A DNA stretch of 64,000 nt from Parafrigoribacterium mesophilum (GTDB lineage Bacteria; Actinomycetota; Actinomycetes; Actinomycetales; Microbacteriaceae): contig NZ_JBDJAF010000001.1 in the NCBI RefSeq assembly GCF_039652555.1, positions 930,001 through 994,000 of the forward strand, in the 5' to 3' direction. Within the stretch, counting starts at the first letter, position 1. Each line of letters begins with the position of its first letter. Below are positions 7,426 through 15,385 of the stretch, piece by piece. The position numbers were made by a program, and so were the translations under genes. The notes under the pieces are model-generated. The model worked only from the letters and a program-made list of their open reading frames with translations. It was not told where the DNA came from and made no database searches.

Positions 7426-10317
7426 CTACTGGAAGGCCTCCGGCGGCGGGCAGGCGCACACCAGGTGGCGGTCACCGTAGGCGTTGTCGATGCGGCGGAC
7501 CGGAGGCCAGTACTTGTCCACTAGCAGCGAGCGCACCGGGTAGGCGGCAACCTCCCGGCTGTACGGATGCTGCCACTCCCCCTGGATCAGGCTCCGGGCG
7601 GTGTGCGGTGCGCCGTGCAGCGGATTGTCGTCGACCGGCCACTGCCCCGCCGCGACGGCATCCGCTTCGGCCTTGATGGCGACCATAGCTTCGACGAACC
7701 TGTCGAGCTCGGCGAGGTCCTCGCTCTCGGTCGGTTCTACCATGAGCGTGCCTGCGACGGGGAAACTCATCGTCGGCGCGTGGAAGCCGTAATCGATGAG
7801 GCGCTTGGCCACGTCGTCCACGCTTATCCCGGTCGCCTCGGTGAGCGGCCGCAGATCCAGGATGCACTCGTGCGCGACCAGTCCGTTCTTGCCGGCGTAG
7901 AGCACCGGGTAGCTGTCCCGCAGCCGCACGGCGAGGTAGTTCGCCGCCAGCACCGCCGCGCCGGTGGCCTGCTTCAGCCCCTCGGCACCCATCATCCGGA
8001 TATACGCCCAACTGATCGGCAGAATGCCTGGGCTGCCGAACGGGGCCGCCGAGACCGCCCGGCCCCAGACCGGCGAGCGCTGATCCAGCGGATGGCCTGG
8101 CAGGTACGGGGCCAGGTGCGCCTTGGCGGCAACCGGGCCGACGCCCGGCCCGCCGCCGCCGTGCGGGATGCAGAACGTCTTGTGCAGGTTCAGGTGCGAG
8201 ACGTCGCCGCCGAAATCCCCGAACCGGGCGAAGCCGAGCAGCGCGTTGAGATTGGCGCCGTCCACGTAGACCTGCCCACCCGCGGCGTGCACCTCGCGGC
8301 AGATCTCGGCCACATCCTGCTCGTACACCCCGTGCGTCGACGGGTAGGTGATCATCAGCGCAGCGAGGTCGGATGCGTGCTCCGCAATCCTCGCCCGCAG
8401 ATCGCCCAGGTCCACGTTGCCGTGCTCGTCACACGCGACCACGACCACCCTCAGGCCGGCCAGCACCGCCGAGGCGGCGTTAGTGCCGTGCGCGCTGGAG
8501 GGGATGAGGCAGACGCGACGTTGCTCCTGGCCGTTGGCGCGATGGTAACCGCGGATCGCGAGCAATCCGGACAGTTCGCCTTGGCTACCGGCGTTGGGCT
8601 GCAGGCTCACCGCGTCGTATCCGGTCACCTCGGCCAGCCACCCCTCGAGCTGGCCGATCATCGCCAGGTATCCCTCGACATCCGCCTTCGGTGCGAACGG
8701 ATGGATGTCCGCGAATTCCGGCCAACTGACGGCTTCCATTTCGGCAGCCGCGTTGAGCTTCATGGTGCAGGACCCCAGCGGGATCATCCCCCGGTCGAGG
8801 GCGTAGTCCTTGTCGGCAAGGTACCTGAGGTAGCGCATCATCGCGGTCTCGGAGTGGTGCGTGCTGAACACCGGATGCGTGAGATACGCGCTCTTGCGTA
8901 GCAAGCCGGCGGGGATCCAGCCGTCGATGTCGGTGCGCGCCACGGCCGCACCATCGAGCAATTCCCGCTCGGCGCCGAGCACCCTGGCGATCACGAGCAG
9001 ATCGCCGTCGTCGATCGTCTCATCGACGGACAGCTGTACCGTGTTCTGGTCCACCTTGCGGATCAGGAAGCCGGCATCATAGGCATCCTCGACCAGGGCG
9101 TCGGCGCTGCGGTCGGTGTGCAGTGTGAGGGTGTCGAAGTAGTTGCCGTGCACGACGGTGTGACCGCCGTCGGTGGCGGCTTCGGCGAGAAACCTGGCGC
9201 GGCGCGTGACGGCCTCGGCGATGTCGCGCAAGCCCTGTGCGCCGTGATACACCGCGTACATCCCGGCCATCACGGCCAACAGCACCTGCGCGGTGCAAAT
9301 GTTGCTGGTTGCCTTCTCGCGGCGGATGTGCTGCTCGCGCACCTGCAACGCGAGGCGGTACGCGGGGTGCCCGTCGGCGTCTTGGGAGACGCCCACCAGC
9401 CGACCGGGCAACTGGCGCTCCAGCCCCTTCCGTACGGCCATGTAGCCGGCGTGCGGACCGCCGAAGCCCATCGGAACGCCGAAGCGCTGCGTGGTGCCCA
9501 CGGCGACATCGGCGCCCAGTTCCCCGGGGGAGGTGAGCAGTGTGAGGGCGAGCAGGTCGGCCGCCACCACCGTGAGTGCTCCGGATGCCTTCGCCTGCCG
9601 GATGACGCTCGTGGGGTCCCACACCCGGCCGGAGGCGCCTGGATACTGCACGAAGACGCCGAAGCAGGCATCGGGCAGCTGCCGGCCGTCGTTCGAGGAC
9701 GCGGGGAGGAACGGCAGCTCGACTAGTTCGATGCCCACGGCGGCGGCCCGGTTCGCGAGCACGGCCTTGGTCTGTGGCAGGGTATCGGCGTCCACGACGA
9801 AGACGTTGGAGTCGGACTTGGAGGCGCGCCGGGCCAGCAGCATGCCTTCGACCACAGCGGTGCTTTCGTCGAGCATCGAGGAGTTGGCCGTGTCGAGGCC
9901 GGTGAGGTCGGCGACCATGGTCTGGAAGTTGATCAACGCTTCCAGCCGGCCCTGGGAGATTTCCGGCTGATAAGGCGTGTACGCGGTGTACCAGCTCGGG
10001 TTCTCCAGCACATTGCGTTTGATCACGGCCGGGGTGATGGTGCCGTAGTAGCCCAGTCCGATCATCGACCGGTTCACCCGGTTGCGGGCTGCGAAACCGC
10101 GCAGTTCGGCCAGCGTGTCGCGTTCGCTGGCCGCCGGAGGCAGGGTGCCAGACCGGGCGCCGGCCGGCCGCTGCTGGATCGAGTCGGGTACCGCTGCGGC
10201 GACCAGTTCCTCCACGCTGCGATAGCCCAGCGTGTCGAGCATCGCCCGCTGCGCCGCAGCGTCCGTTCCGATGTGACGACTTTCGAACGGACGGACGACG
10301 CCGATGGAGTCGACCAT
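7426..10317 (-). CDS. gcvP: Glycine dehydrogenase (decarboxylating), P protein of glycine cleavage
   Basis: 963-residue PLP enzyme that decarboxylates glycine and passes the aminomethyl group to the lipoyl arm of GcvH. It is full length and single-chain, with the two homologous halves fused. The PLP lysine motif is seen as NLHKTFCIPHGGGGPG in the C-terminal half, and MIGLGYYGTITP near the N-terminus is a family hallmark. The ATG at 10315-10317 overlaps the gcvH stop (TGATG). Last gene of gcvT-gcvH-gcvP; the L protein is not in the window. Control by the glycine riboswitch upstream of gcvT is expected for the whole operon. Confidence 0.98.
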   Translation of the reverse strand: MVDSIGVVRPFESRHIGTDAAAQRAMLDTLGYRSVEELVAAAVPDSIQQRPAGARSGTLPPAASERDTLAELRGFAARNRVNRSMIGLGYYGTITPAVIKRNVLENPSWYTAYTPYQPEISQGRLEALINFQTMVADLTGLDTANSSMLDESTAVVEGMLLARRASKSDSNVFVVDADTLPQTKAVLANRAAAVGIELVELPFLPASSNDGRQLPDACFGVFVQYPGASGRVWDPTSVIRQAKASGALTVVAADLLALTLLTSPGELGADVAVGTTQRFGVPMGFGGPHAGYMAVRKGLERQLPGRLVGVSQDADGHPAYRLALQVREQHIRREKATSNICTAQVLLAVMAGMYAVYHGAQGLRDIAEAVTRRARFLAEAATDGGHTVVHGNYFDTLTLHTDRSADALVEDAYDAGFLIRKVDQNTVQLSVDETIDDGDLLVIARVLGAERELLDGAAVARTDIDGWIPAGLLRKSAYLTHPVFSTHHSETAMMRYLRYLADKDYALDRGMIPLGSCTMKLNAAAEMEAVSWPEFADIHPFAPKADVEGYLAMIGQLEGWLAEVTGYDAVSLQPNAGSQGELSGLLAIRGYHRANGQEQRRVCLIPSSAHGTNAASAVLAGLRVVVVACDEHGNVDLGDLRARIAEHASDLAALMITYPSTHGVYEQDVAEICREVHAAGGQVYVDGANLNALLGFARFGDFGGDVSHLNLHKTFCIPHGGGGPGVGPVAAKAHLAPYLPGHPLDQRSPVWGRAVSAAPFGSPGILPISWAYIRMMGAEGLKQATGAAVLAANYLAVRLRDSYPVLYAGKNGLVAHECILDLRPLTEATGISVDDVAKRLIDYGFHAPTMSFPVAGTLMVEPTESEDLAELDRFVEAMVAIKAEADAVAAGQWPVDDNPLHGAPHTARSLIQGEWQHPYSREVAAYPVRSLLVDKYWPPVRRIDNAYGDRHLVCACPPPEAFQ

Positions 10318-10703
10318 CACTCCCCTACCAACGCGGTGTAGCCGTCGTAGGTGAGGAAGGTCGGGCCGCCCAGGTCCGCCGGCCGGGAGGCGGTGATCTT
10401 CACCATCCACCCCTCACCGAACGGATCGGTGTTGATCAACTCCGGGGCGGCCGCTACCGCGTCGTTCGTCTCGGCCACGGTGCCGTCCACTGGGGAGAAG
10501 AGCTCGCCGACCGACTTCGTCGACTCGATCTCGCCGATCACCGCGCCGGCGCTCACACTCGTGCCGACGGCAGGGAGCTCGACGAACACGACGTCGCCGA
10601 GCTTCTCCGCGGCGTAGTCGGTGATGCCCACGGTGGCGGTGTCGCCGTCGATCTGAAGCCACTCGTGCTCCGGCGTGTACCTGAATTGTGTCTTGTCAGC
10701 CAT
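10317..10703 (-). CDS. gcvH: Glycine cleavage system H protein (lipoyl carrier)
   Basis: 128-residue lipoyl-domain protein that shuttles the aminomethyl intermediate between P, T and L proteins. The lipoylated lysine is in ESTKSVGEL near residue 64, and YTPEHEWL at the N-terminus is the family signature. Its ATG at 10701-10703 overlaps the gcvT stop as TAATG, and its stop overlaps the gcvP start, so all three genes are translationally coupled. Confidence 0.98.
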   Translation of the reverse strand: MADKTQFRYTPEHEWLQIDGDTATVGITDYAAEKLGDVVFVELPAVGTSVSAGAVIGEIESTKSVGELFSPVDGTVAETNDAVAAAPELINTDPFGEGWMVKITASRPADLGGPTFLTYDGYTALVGE

Positions 10704-11839
10704 TACTTGGCCTCTCGTGTATAGAAGGGAAGGGGAACGATCTGGGCGGGAATCCTGGTTCCCCGCACGTCGAGGCACAGCGCAGTTCCAGTCCCTGCCA
10801 GTGGAGAGTCGACGTACGCCATGGCGATCGGATGTCCGAGGGTCGGCGACAGGGCGCCGCTGGTGATGGTGCCAACCTCGTGCGCCTGGCTCTGGGCTCC
10901 GTCGAACACGGCGTATCCGGCTCGTCCGGCGCGCTTGCCTTCCGCGGCCAGGCCGACTAGAACGCGCGCGCCTGCGGCGGGGCCGGATTCGACGGCGGCG
11001 CGCCCCACGAAGTCGCCGGGTTTGTTCAGGGCAACCACGCGGCCAAGCCCGGCCTGGATCGGGAAGGTGTCCTCATTGAGTTCGTGGCCGTACAGCGGCA
11101 TCCCGGCTTCCAGTCTCAGGGTGTCCCGGCTGGCGAGGCCTGCGGGCATGAGCTCGGTGCCGCCGGCCTCGGTGAGAGCGTGCCAGAGCTGCTGCGCGGC
11201 ATCCGCTCGGACATACAGTTCGAAGCCGTCTTCGCCGGTGTAGCCGGTGCGGGCCACCAGCAGCGGCAGATCCCGGAACACCGCGTCGGTGCTGTGGTAA
11301 TACCGCAGGTCAGCCAGCGGCACGCCGTACCGAGTGATGTCGGTTGCCGTCTCGACGACGGCCCGGGCCTTGGGTCCCTGCACGGCGATCAGCGCGTAGT
11401 CGTCGCTGCTGTCGGTGACGGTGACGTCGAATCCGGCGGCGCGTTCCGACAGCGCTGCGGCAGCCGCAAACCGGTTGCCGGCGTTGGCGACCACGAGAAA
11501 GGATCGCTCCGCCAGCCGGTAGACCACGACATCGTCGATGATGCCGCCGGTGTGGGCGAGCAGCAGACTGTATTTCGCCTGGTGGTTCGCGATGGTGGAG
11601 AGTCTGCCGGCAAGTGTGTAGTCGAGGAAGGCCGGCGCATCCGCGCCCTCGACCCGGATCTCGGCCATATGCGACAAGTCGAAAATACCGGCGCTGGTGC
11701 GCACCGCGTGGTGCTCGGCGAGGTCGCTTGTGTAGCGCACCGGCATTTGCCACCCGGCGAAGTCCGTGAAGCTGGCACCGGCAGCCTCGTGGATGGCATG
11801 CAGCGGTGAAAACCTCTGCGTGGGGACGGGTTCGGGCAT
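10703..11839 (-). CDS. gcvT: Aminomethyltransferase, T protein of glycine cleavage
   Basis: 378-residue folate-dependent enzyme that releases ammonia from the GcvH-bound intermediate and forms methylenetetrahydrofolate. Motifs include MPVRYTSDLAEHHAVR with the adjacent AGIFDLSHMAE, and LRLEAGMPLYGHEL. The ATG at 11837-11839 is preferred because AGGAG lies 5-6 bases before it; an upstream in-frame start at 11884 would begin inside the riboswitch. First gene of the operon. Confidence 0.98.
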   Translation of the reverse strand: MPEPVPTQRFSPLHAIHEAAGASFTDFAGWQMPVRYTSDLAEHHAVRTSAGIFDLSHMAEIRVEGADAPAFLDYTLAGRLSTIANHQAKYSLLLAHTGGIIDDVVVYRLAERSFLVVANAGNRFAAAAALSERAAGFDVTVTDSSDDYALIAVQGPKARAVVETATDITRYGVPLADLRYYHSTDAVFRDLPLLVARTGYTGEDGFELYVRADAAQQLWHALTEAGGTELMPAGLASRDTLRLEAGMPLYGHELNEDTFPIQAGLGRVVALNKPGDFVGRAAVESGPAAGARVLVGLAAEGKRAGRAGYAVFDGAQSQAHEVGTITSGALSPTLGHPIAMAYVDSPLAGTGTALCLDVRGTRIPAQIVPLPFYTREAK

Positions 11840-11864
11840 GAGTTCTCCTGGCATGGGTCGCAAA

Positions 11865-12102
11865 CAGAACTCCCCCTCTGTCATGAGCCTGAGAGCTTCA
11901 TCGACCGTGGCCGATTTGCACCGTGGGCGGAACCGGACCGGTCCGAATTGAGCCCGATGATTTCGGCGAGCTCAATCCGAATCGCTTCGCGATTCGCTTT
12001 TCAGAGTGGCCAATTCGATGCGGTACGGAAGACCTGAGAGATTGGCGGGGAGGCTTGCTCCTTCGGTGTTCACCAGCGTGGGTGAACTCTCCCGCATCGT
12101 GT
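11865..12102 (-). ncRNA. Tandem glycine riboswitch upstream of gcvT
   Basis: On the leftward strand the first aptamer (about 12102-11996) shows GCGGGAGAGT, then ACCGAAGGAGCAA, AATCTCTCAGGT and a closing CACTCTGAAAAG. The second (about 11933-11865) shows CACGGTGCAAATCGG, GAAGCTCTCAGGC and ATGACAGAGGGGGAG. These are the conserved blocks of glycine aptamers as found before actinobacterial gcvT. It sits 26 bases before the gcvT start and should switch the gcv operon on when glycine is abundant. The linker between the aptamers is unusually long and holds three hairpins (see findings). Confidence 0.88.
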
Positions 12103-12197
12103 TGTGGCCCGATATTCGATTATCTGGCCAGTTTAGCTCCCGGTGGAGACGGAGTCTCCCCGCTTGACCGAACCCGTCCGGTGATCGAGCCGGAAAC

Positions 12198-12509
12198 CTA
12201 GCGGGCCTGGTCGCTCTCGGCGCGCTGCCGCCACAGGTCGAGCGTGCCGTCCTCGATAGCGACCTTCGCAGCATCGACCTCCGCCGGAGTCACCAGCCCT
12301 TCAGCCACTGCGCCGTCGATGTCGGATGTCGAGAGCAGGATCGCTGCGGCGAGCACGTTCTTTGCCGTGACGTCCTCGGGCAGGGGGCCGCTCAAAATCG
12401 CCGATTCGGGACTGGCCGGCACGCTGGCGCAACCGGTCATTCCACCGCACACCAGCACACAGGCTAGTAAAGCGGCGGCGAGTCCCTTACTGTTACGCCA
12501 CCGCCTCAT
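12198..12509 (-). CDS. Small lipoprotein, unknown function
   Basis: 103 residues with a basic start, a hydrophobic segment and a lipobox ending GGMTGC at about Cys 27, so a membrane-anchored lipoprotein is expected. The mature part is acidic and helical, with the phrase GAVAEGLVTPAEVDA. Its ATG overlaps the stop of the upstream secreted protein by ATGA, so the two are translationally coupled and probably work together. That neighbour contains a similar phrase (DAVAAGLISVEVQD). I do not recognise the family. The 95 bases between it and the riboswitch hold no gene. Confidence 0.75.
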   Translation of the reverse strand: MRRWRNSKGLAAALLACVLVCGGMTGCASVPASPESAILSGPLPEDVTAKNVLAAAILLSTSDIDGAVAEGLVTPAEVDAAKVAIEDGTLDLWRQRAESDQAR

Positions 12510-13327
12510 CGACCAGAGTTCCCCTGACCGCCACCGCGGTTCGCTCGCGCGTTGTCGGCCTTCGCGTTGTGCTTATTGCCGTGCCCGCGCTCATTGGACT
12601 TCTGCTTCGTGCCGTCCGCGGACTCGGTACTGTCCGTTTGGCTGTCGCCACTGTCCGCCTCGTCGCCGGACTGGCTCTGGTCACTGGTCTGCCCGTCGTC
12701 ACCGGTTTGACGCTCGAGCAGGTCCGCCGCCTTCGCGAGGCGCGCCTCGGCACGGGCACCCTGCTCCTGCAACTTCTGCAACGCGCTGTCTTGCTCTTCT
12801 TGCGGAAGCGCGGAGATGTCGCCGAGCTTTGCGGCCTGCCGTGCCTGCCACGCCTTGACGTGGTTCACCTGCATGTCGTACCGGAACTGATGTGCGCAGT
12901 CGTTCGCTCCGCCGGTCGCCGCCTCGCGGCACTGGACGAAGTCGGCCTTGATCTCATCGAACGCCGCGTGCCACTCCGCCGCGATGTCCTGCCACTGTCC
13001 GGTCTGGTCTTCGAGTTCGTCGTCCAGCACGCCGTCCGCCTCGTCGTCGGTGACCGCATCCGGATCGTCGATGTCGGACTGCGCGGTGTCCTGCACCTCG
13101 ACCGAGATGAGTCCGGCGGCCACGGCGTCGTGGATGGCGCTGTTCAGCGCGTCGGCAAGACTGGCATCCTGCACCTCGACGCCGAGCCGGTCGAGCGCGG
13201 TGCTGGTGATCCAGGAGGCGACGTCGTCCTCGGTCGCAGCCTGGGCGGATGTCGCACCAAGCCCGACCATCCCCATCACGACGGCCGCAACGACGGCGGC
13301 ACCCCCGAGTTTGCTGACGAATTTCAT
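12506..13327 (-). CDS. Secreted protein with helical core and disordered basic tail, unknown function
   Basis: 273 residues. A signal peptide with an ATSAQA-A cleavage site (near residue 31) is followed by a helical, acidic region containing DAVAAGLISVEVQD and two cysteines in CREAATGGANDC, then an Ala/Glu-rich coiled-coil-like stretch (QKLQEQGARAEARLAKAADLLERQ cut short here at its centre). The tail is low complexity, first acidic Ser/Asp/Gln, then Lys/Arg/Gly/Asn-rich. The ATG at 13325-13327 is chosen for its GGGGG ribosome site; the longer frame to 13387 lacks a signal peptide at its start. Coupled to the downstream lipoprotein. Family not recognised. Confidence 0.75.
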   Translation of the reverse strand: MKFVSKLGGAAVVAAVVMGMVGLGATSAQAATEDDVASWITSTALDRLGVEVQDASLADALNSAIHDAVAAGLISVEVQDTAQSDIDDPDAVTDDEADGVLDDELEDQTGQWQDIAAEWHAAFDEIKADFVQCREAATGGANDCAHQFRYDMQVNHVKAWQARQAAKLGDISALPQEEQDSALQKLQEQGARAEARLAKAADLLERQTGDDGQTSDQSQSGDEADSGDSQTDSTESADGTKQKSNERGHGNKHNAKADNARANRGGGQGNSGR

Positions 13328-13430
13328 GTTTCCCCCAAACATGTCGTAATCGCTCAAGTTATACCGGCAATACGGCGCCGAACGCAAGAAAAACTTCCCG
13401 ACAGCACAGCACCCGGCCTGCCACGCCCGC

Positions 13431-13484
13431 TAGCTCAATCGGAATTGCATCGCGATCCGCCTTTCCCAGCGGCCGATTCGAAGC
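13431..13484. repeat. Diverged copy of the glycine-riboswitch linker element
   Basis: Aligned by eye without gaps, 13431-13484 matches 11968-12021 at 43 of 54 positions. The shared part includes the palindromic core around CGCGAT and the GGCC-ATTCGA block. It lies downstream of the SCO4226-like gene and upstream of the secreted-protein gene on the leftward strand, where no glycine gene follows. It may be a REP-like palindrome family or a decayed fragment. Confidence 0.6.
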
Positions 13485-13500
13485 AATCGATGACGCACCG

Positions 13501-13749
13501 TCACACGACGAGCGGCACCGGATGTACCTCGTCCGCCGGGTGCCCAGTGCGCTCGTGGATGCGCTTGACCGCCTCCGCGGACGGGGCTTCGGACAGGCAG
13601 AACACCATCCCGGATTCCGGGTCCGCCCAGGCCGTCTTGAAGTCAACGCCCTCCTCGTCCTGGATGGCGAGGTCCGCGTCGTGAGCCGCCCGCAAATCCT
13701 CGGCGGTGATACCTGCCATATGGTGGTGAACATCCATGAACTCGGGCAT
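13501..13749 (-). CDS. SCO4226-like nickel-binding family protein (DUF4242)
   Basis: 82 residues. The start (MPEFMDVHHHM) and the order AITAEDLRAAHDADL-like helix, then FCLSEAPSAEAVKRIHERTGHPADEV match the small ferredoxin-like DUF4242 family, whose Streptomyces member SCO4226 binds nickel. Histidines clustered at residues 8-10 and His 23 are candidate metal ligands. Monocistronic leftward gene; no nickel enzyme is nearby, so its role here is open. Confidence 0.8.
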   Translation of the reverse strand: MPEFMDVHHHMAGITAEDLRAAHDADLAIQDEEGVDFKTAWADPESGMVFCLSEAPSAEAVKRIHERTGHPADEVHPVPLVV

Positions 13750-13929
13750 GATGGCGACCTCTCTAATTGGGTGCGGTAACGCTACTCGTGGGCACCACGG
13801 AGGTCAAGGGCTCGCGGTCGCGACCTGTTCCTACCGATTAAATGATCGATTCGGGTCTGGTCGACACACCTGGTCAAGTCAACTGGCTAGGCTCGACCAA
13901 AGGGTGACGGAGCCGGACCGGAGTGAAGT

Positions 13930-14592
13930 GTGAAACGCGCGTGGCACTGGTTTCATCACACGCGACGGGTGAGGATGAAGCCCTTCGACGAGTCGGCGCT
14001 CCCCACACCAAAGCCGCCCTCCGTCGCCGAAGCGACCTCGGACGGCCTGATGCTGGCCGAACACGCCGGACGGATGGCACTCAAAAACATCATCATCGTC
14101 GGGGCGTTGAGCGGATCGGGCTCGTACGACGCAGCCCAGTACCTTGACGCGGCAGCCGGCGTCCTGGAAGAGTTGGCGGACGAATTCGAGCAGGACGGCG
14201 AGCGGGTCGCCCGAGCGCTCCACTCGATCGAGTACCGCTCCGGCCGCGCCGTCCGGGCGCATGACTACCGGTTGGCCGACACCAAGAACCTGCGGGTGCG
14301 CCGTGCCGTTTTGGGATCTCTCGTCGACAGCCTGCGTGGGCTCCGTGACGACCGCGCCTACCTGGTGAACCTCGTTGAGAGCGCCCGCAAAGACGCGTGG
14401 GCCGACGTCTCACGGGAGGTGCAGGATGGCCTCGACCGCTCGGCCATCGTGGTGGATTCCTTCTACACGCGTGCCCGGCCAGGACGGATGCGACTTCTCG
14501 CCGCCGACCTGGACAGGCTGGCCGCGCAGAGGGATCGGGACGGCGAGCCGGGCGAGGCAGCTCGTCACCCTGAATCCCCAGCGCAGGCGTAG
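13930..14592 (+). CDS. Conserved hypothetical protein, unknown function
   Basis: 220 residues starting at GTG 13930 with GGAGTGAAG just upstream. The N-terminus is basic and Trp/His-rich (MKRAWHWFHHTRR). The rest is predicted helical and charged, with no signal peptide or membrane helix and an acidic/Pro tail. I do not recognise the family. It is followed 11 bp later by the alpha/beta hydrolase on the same strand and may be co-transcribed with it. The 180 bases upstream (13750-13929) hold a TAGGCT at 13891 that could be a -10 element, without a convincing -35. Confidence 0.7.
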   Translation: MKRAWHWFHHTRRVRMKPFDESALPTPKPPSVAEATSDGLMLAEHAGRMALKNIIIVGALSGSGSYDAAQYLDAAAGVLEELADEFEQDGERVARALHSIEYRSGRAVRAHDYRLADTKNLRVRRAVLGSLVDSLRGLRDDRAYLVNLVESARKDAWADVSREVQDGLDRSAIVVDSFYTRARPGRMRLLAADLDRLAAQRDRDGEPGEAARHPESPAQA

Positions 14593-14603
14593 GTTCTGGA
14601 GCT

Positions 14604-15272
14604 ATGGATGTCATCGCGCCCACATCGCTGGGTCCGGGGCGCCTCGTGCTGGATCCGGCGGACGCACCGGTAGCGGTGCTCTGGTCGGGCCACGGTGCCG
14701 GCGGCGGCATCGAGGCCAGGGACTTGACCGCGCTGGCCGCTCGGCTGCCGGGCCTTGGAATCACGGTCATCCGCCACGAACAGCCCTGGCGGGCCGCCGG
14801 ACGGCGGGTTGCTCCCCGGCCGGCGGCGTTGGATGTGGCATGGCTGGACACCCTTTCTCAGGTTCGGGAACTGGCCGGCCAGCTGCCGCTCGTGGTAGGC
14901 GGCCGGAGCGCCGGTGCGCGCGTGGCCTGCCGAACCGCCGCGGCCACCGGAGCGGCCGCCGTCGTCTGCCTCGCCTTTCCGCTGCACCCGCCGAATAATC
15001 CGGCGCGATCGCGCTTGGCTGAGTTGCTGCTGCCTCGGGTGCCGACGCTGGTGTTGCAGGGTGAGCGAGACAGCTTCGGCACCGCGGCCGAGCTCACGGC
15101 CGAGCTCGCGCAGTACGTCCCCGGCACCGGACGCATCCGGGTGGTCGCGGTGCCCGACGCGGACCATGGGATGAAGGTTCGCGCTTCCTCAGCCCTCGGC
15201 TCCGACGGGGTGGCGGCGCTGCTGGCGTCATCCGTCGGTGACTTCATCCACGGGGTTGCGCTTGCCGGCTGA
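14604..15272 (+). CDS. Alpha/beta hydrolase, KANL3/Tex30-like
   Basis: 222 residues. The nucleophile elbow is GGRSAGARVA (Ser near residue 99), followed by the family phrase FPLHPP, a later LVLQGERDSFG that would carry the acidic residue, and PDADHGMK with the catalytic histidine. This order fits the KANL3/Tex30 alpha/beta hydrolase-like family. Cytoplasmic, no signal peptide. Substrate unknown. It lies between a hypothetical gene and the polymerase-domain gene on the same strand. Confidence 0.82.
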   Translation: MDVIAPTSLGPGRLVLDPADAPVAVLWSGHGAGGGIEARDLTALAARLPGLGITVIRHEQPWRAAGRRVAPRPAALDVAWLDTLSQVRELAGQLPLVVGGRSAGARVACRTAAATGAAAVVCLAFPLHPPNNPARSRLAELLLPRVPTLVLQGERDSFGTAAELTAELAQYVPGTGRIRVVAVPDADHGMKVRASSALGSDGVAALLASSVGDFIHGVALAG

Positions 15273-15385
15273 TCCGGGCGCCGTGATCGGTGACGACTTC
15301 CGTCGACCAGAGTCACTCGCCACATCCGTCGACGGCTGACCAGCACGCCCTGTCCGTCGGGATCGCGCGGGGTTATGGTGAGCCC

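Noticed and set aside
7567..8901. 444-codon open frame antisense to gcvP
   Set aside because: A shadow of gcvP codon usage; no family motif and no ribosome site of note.
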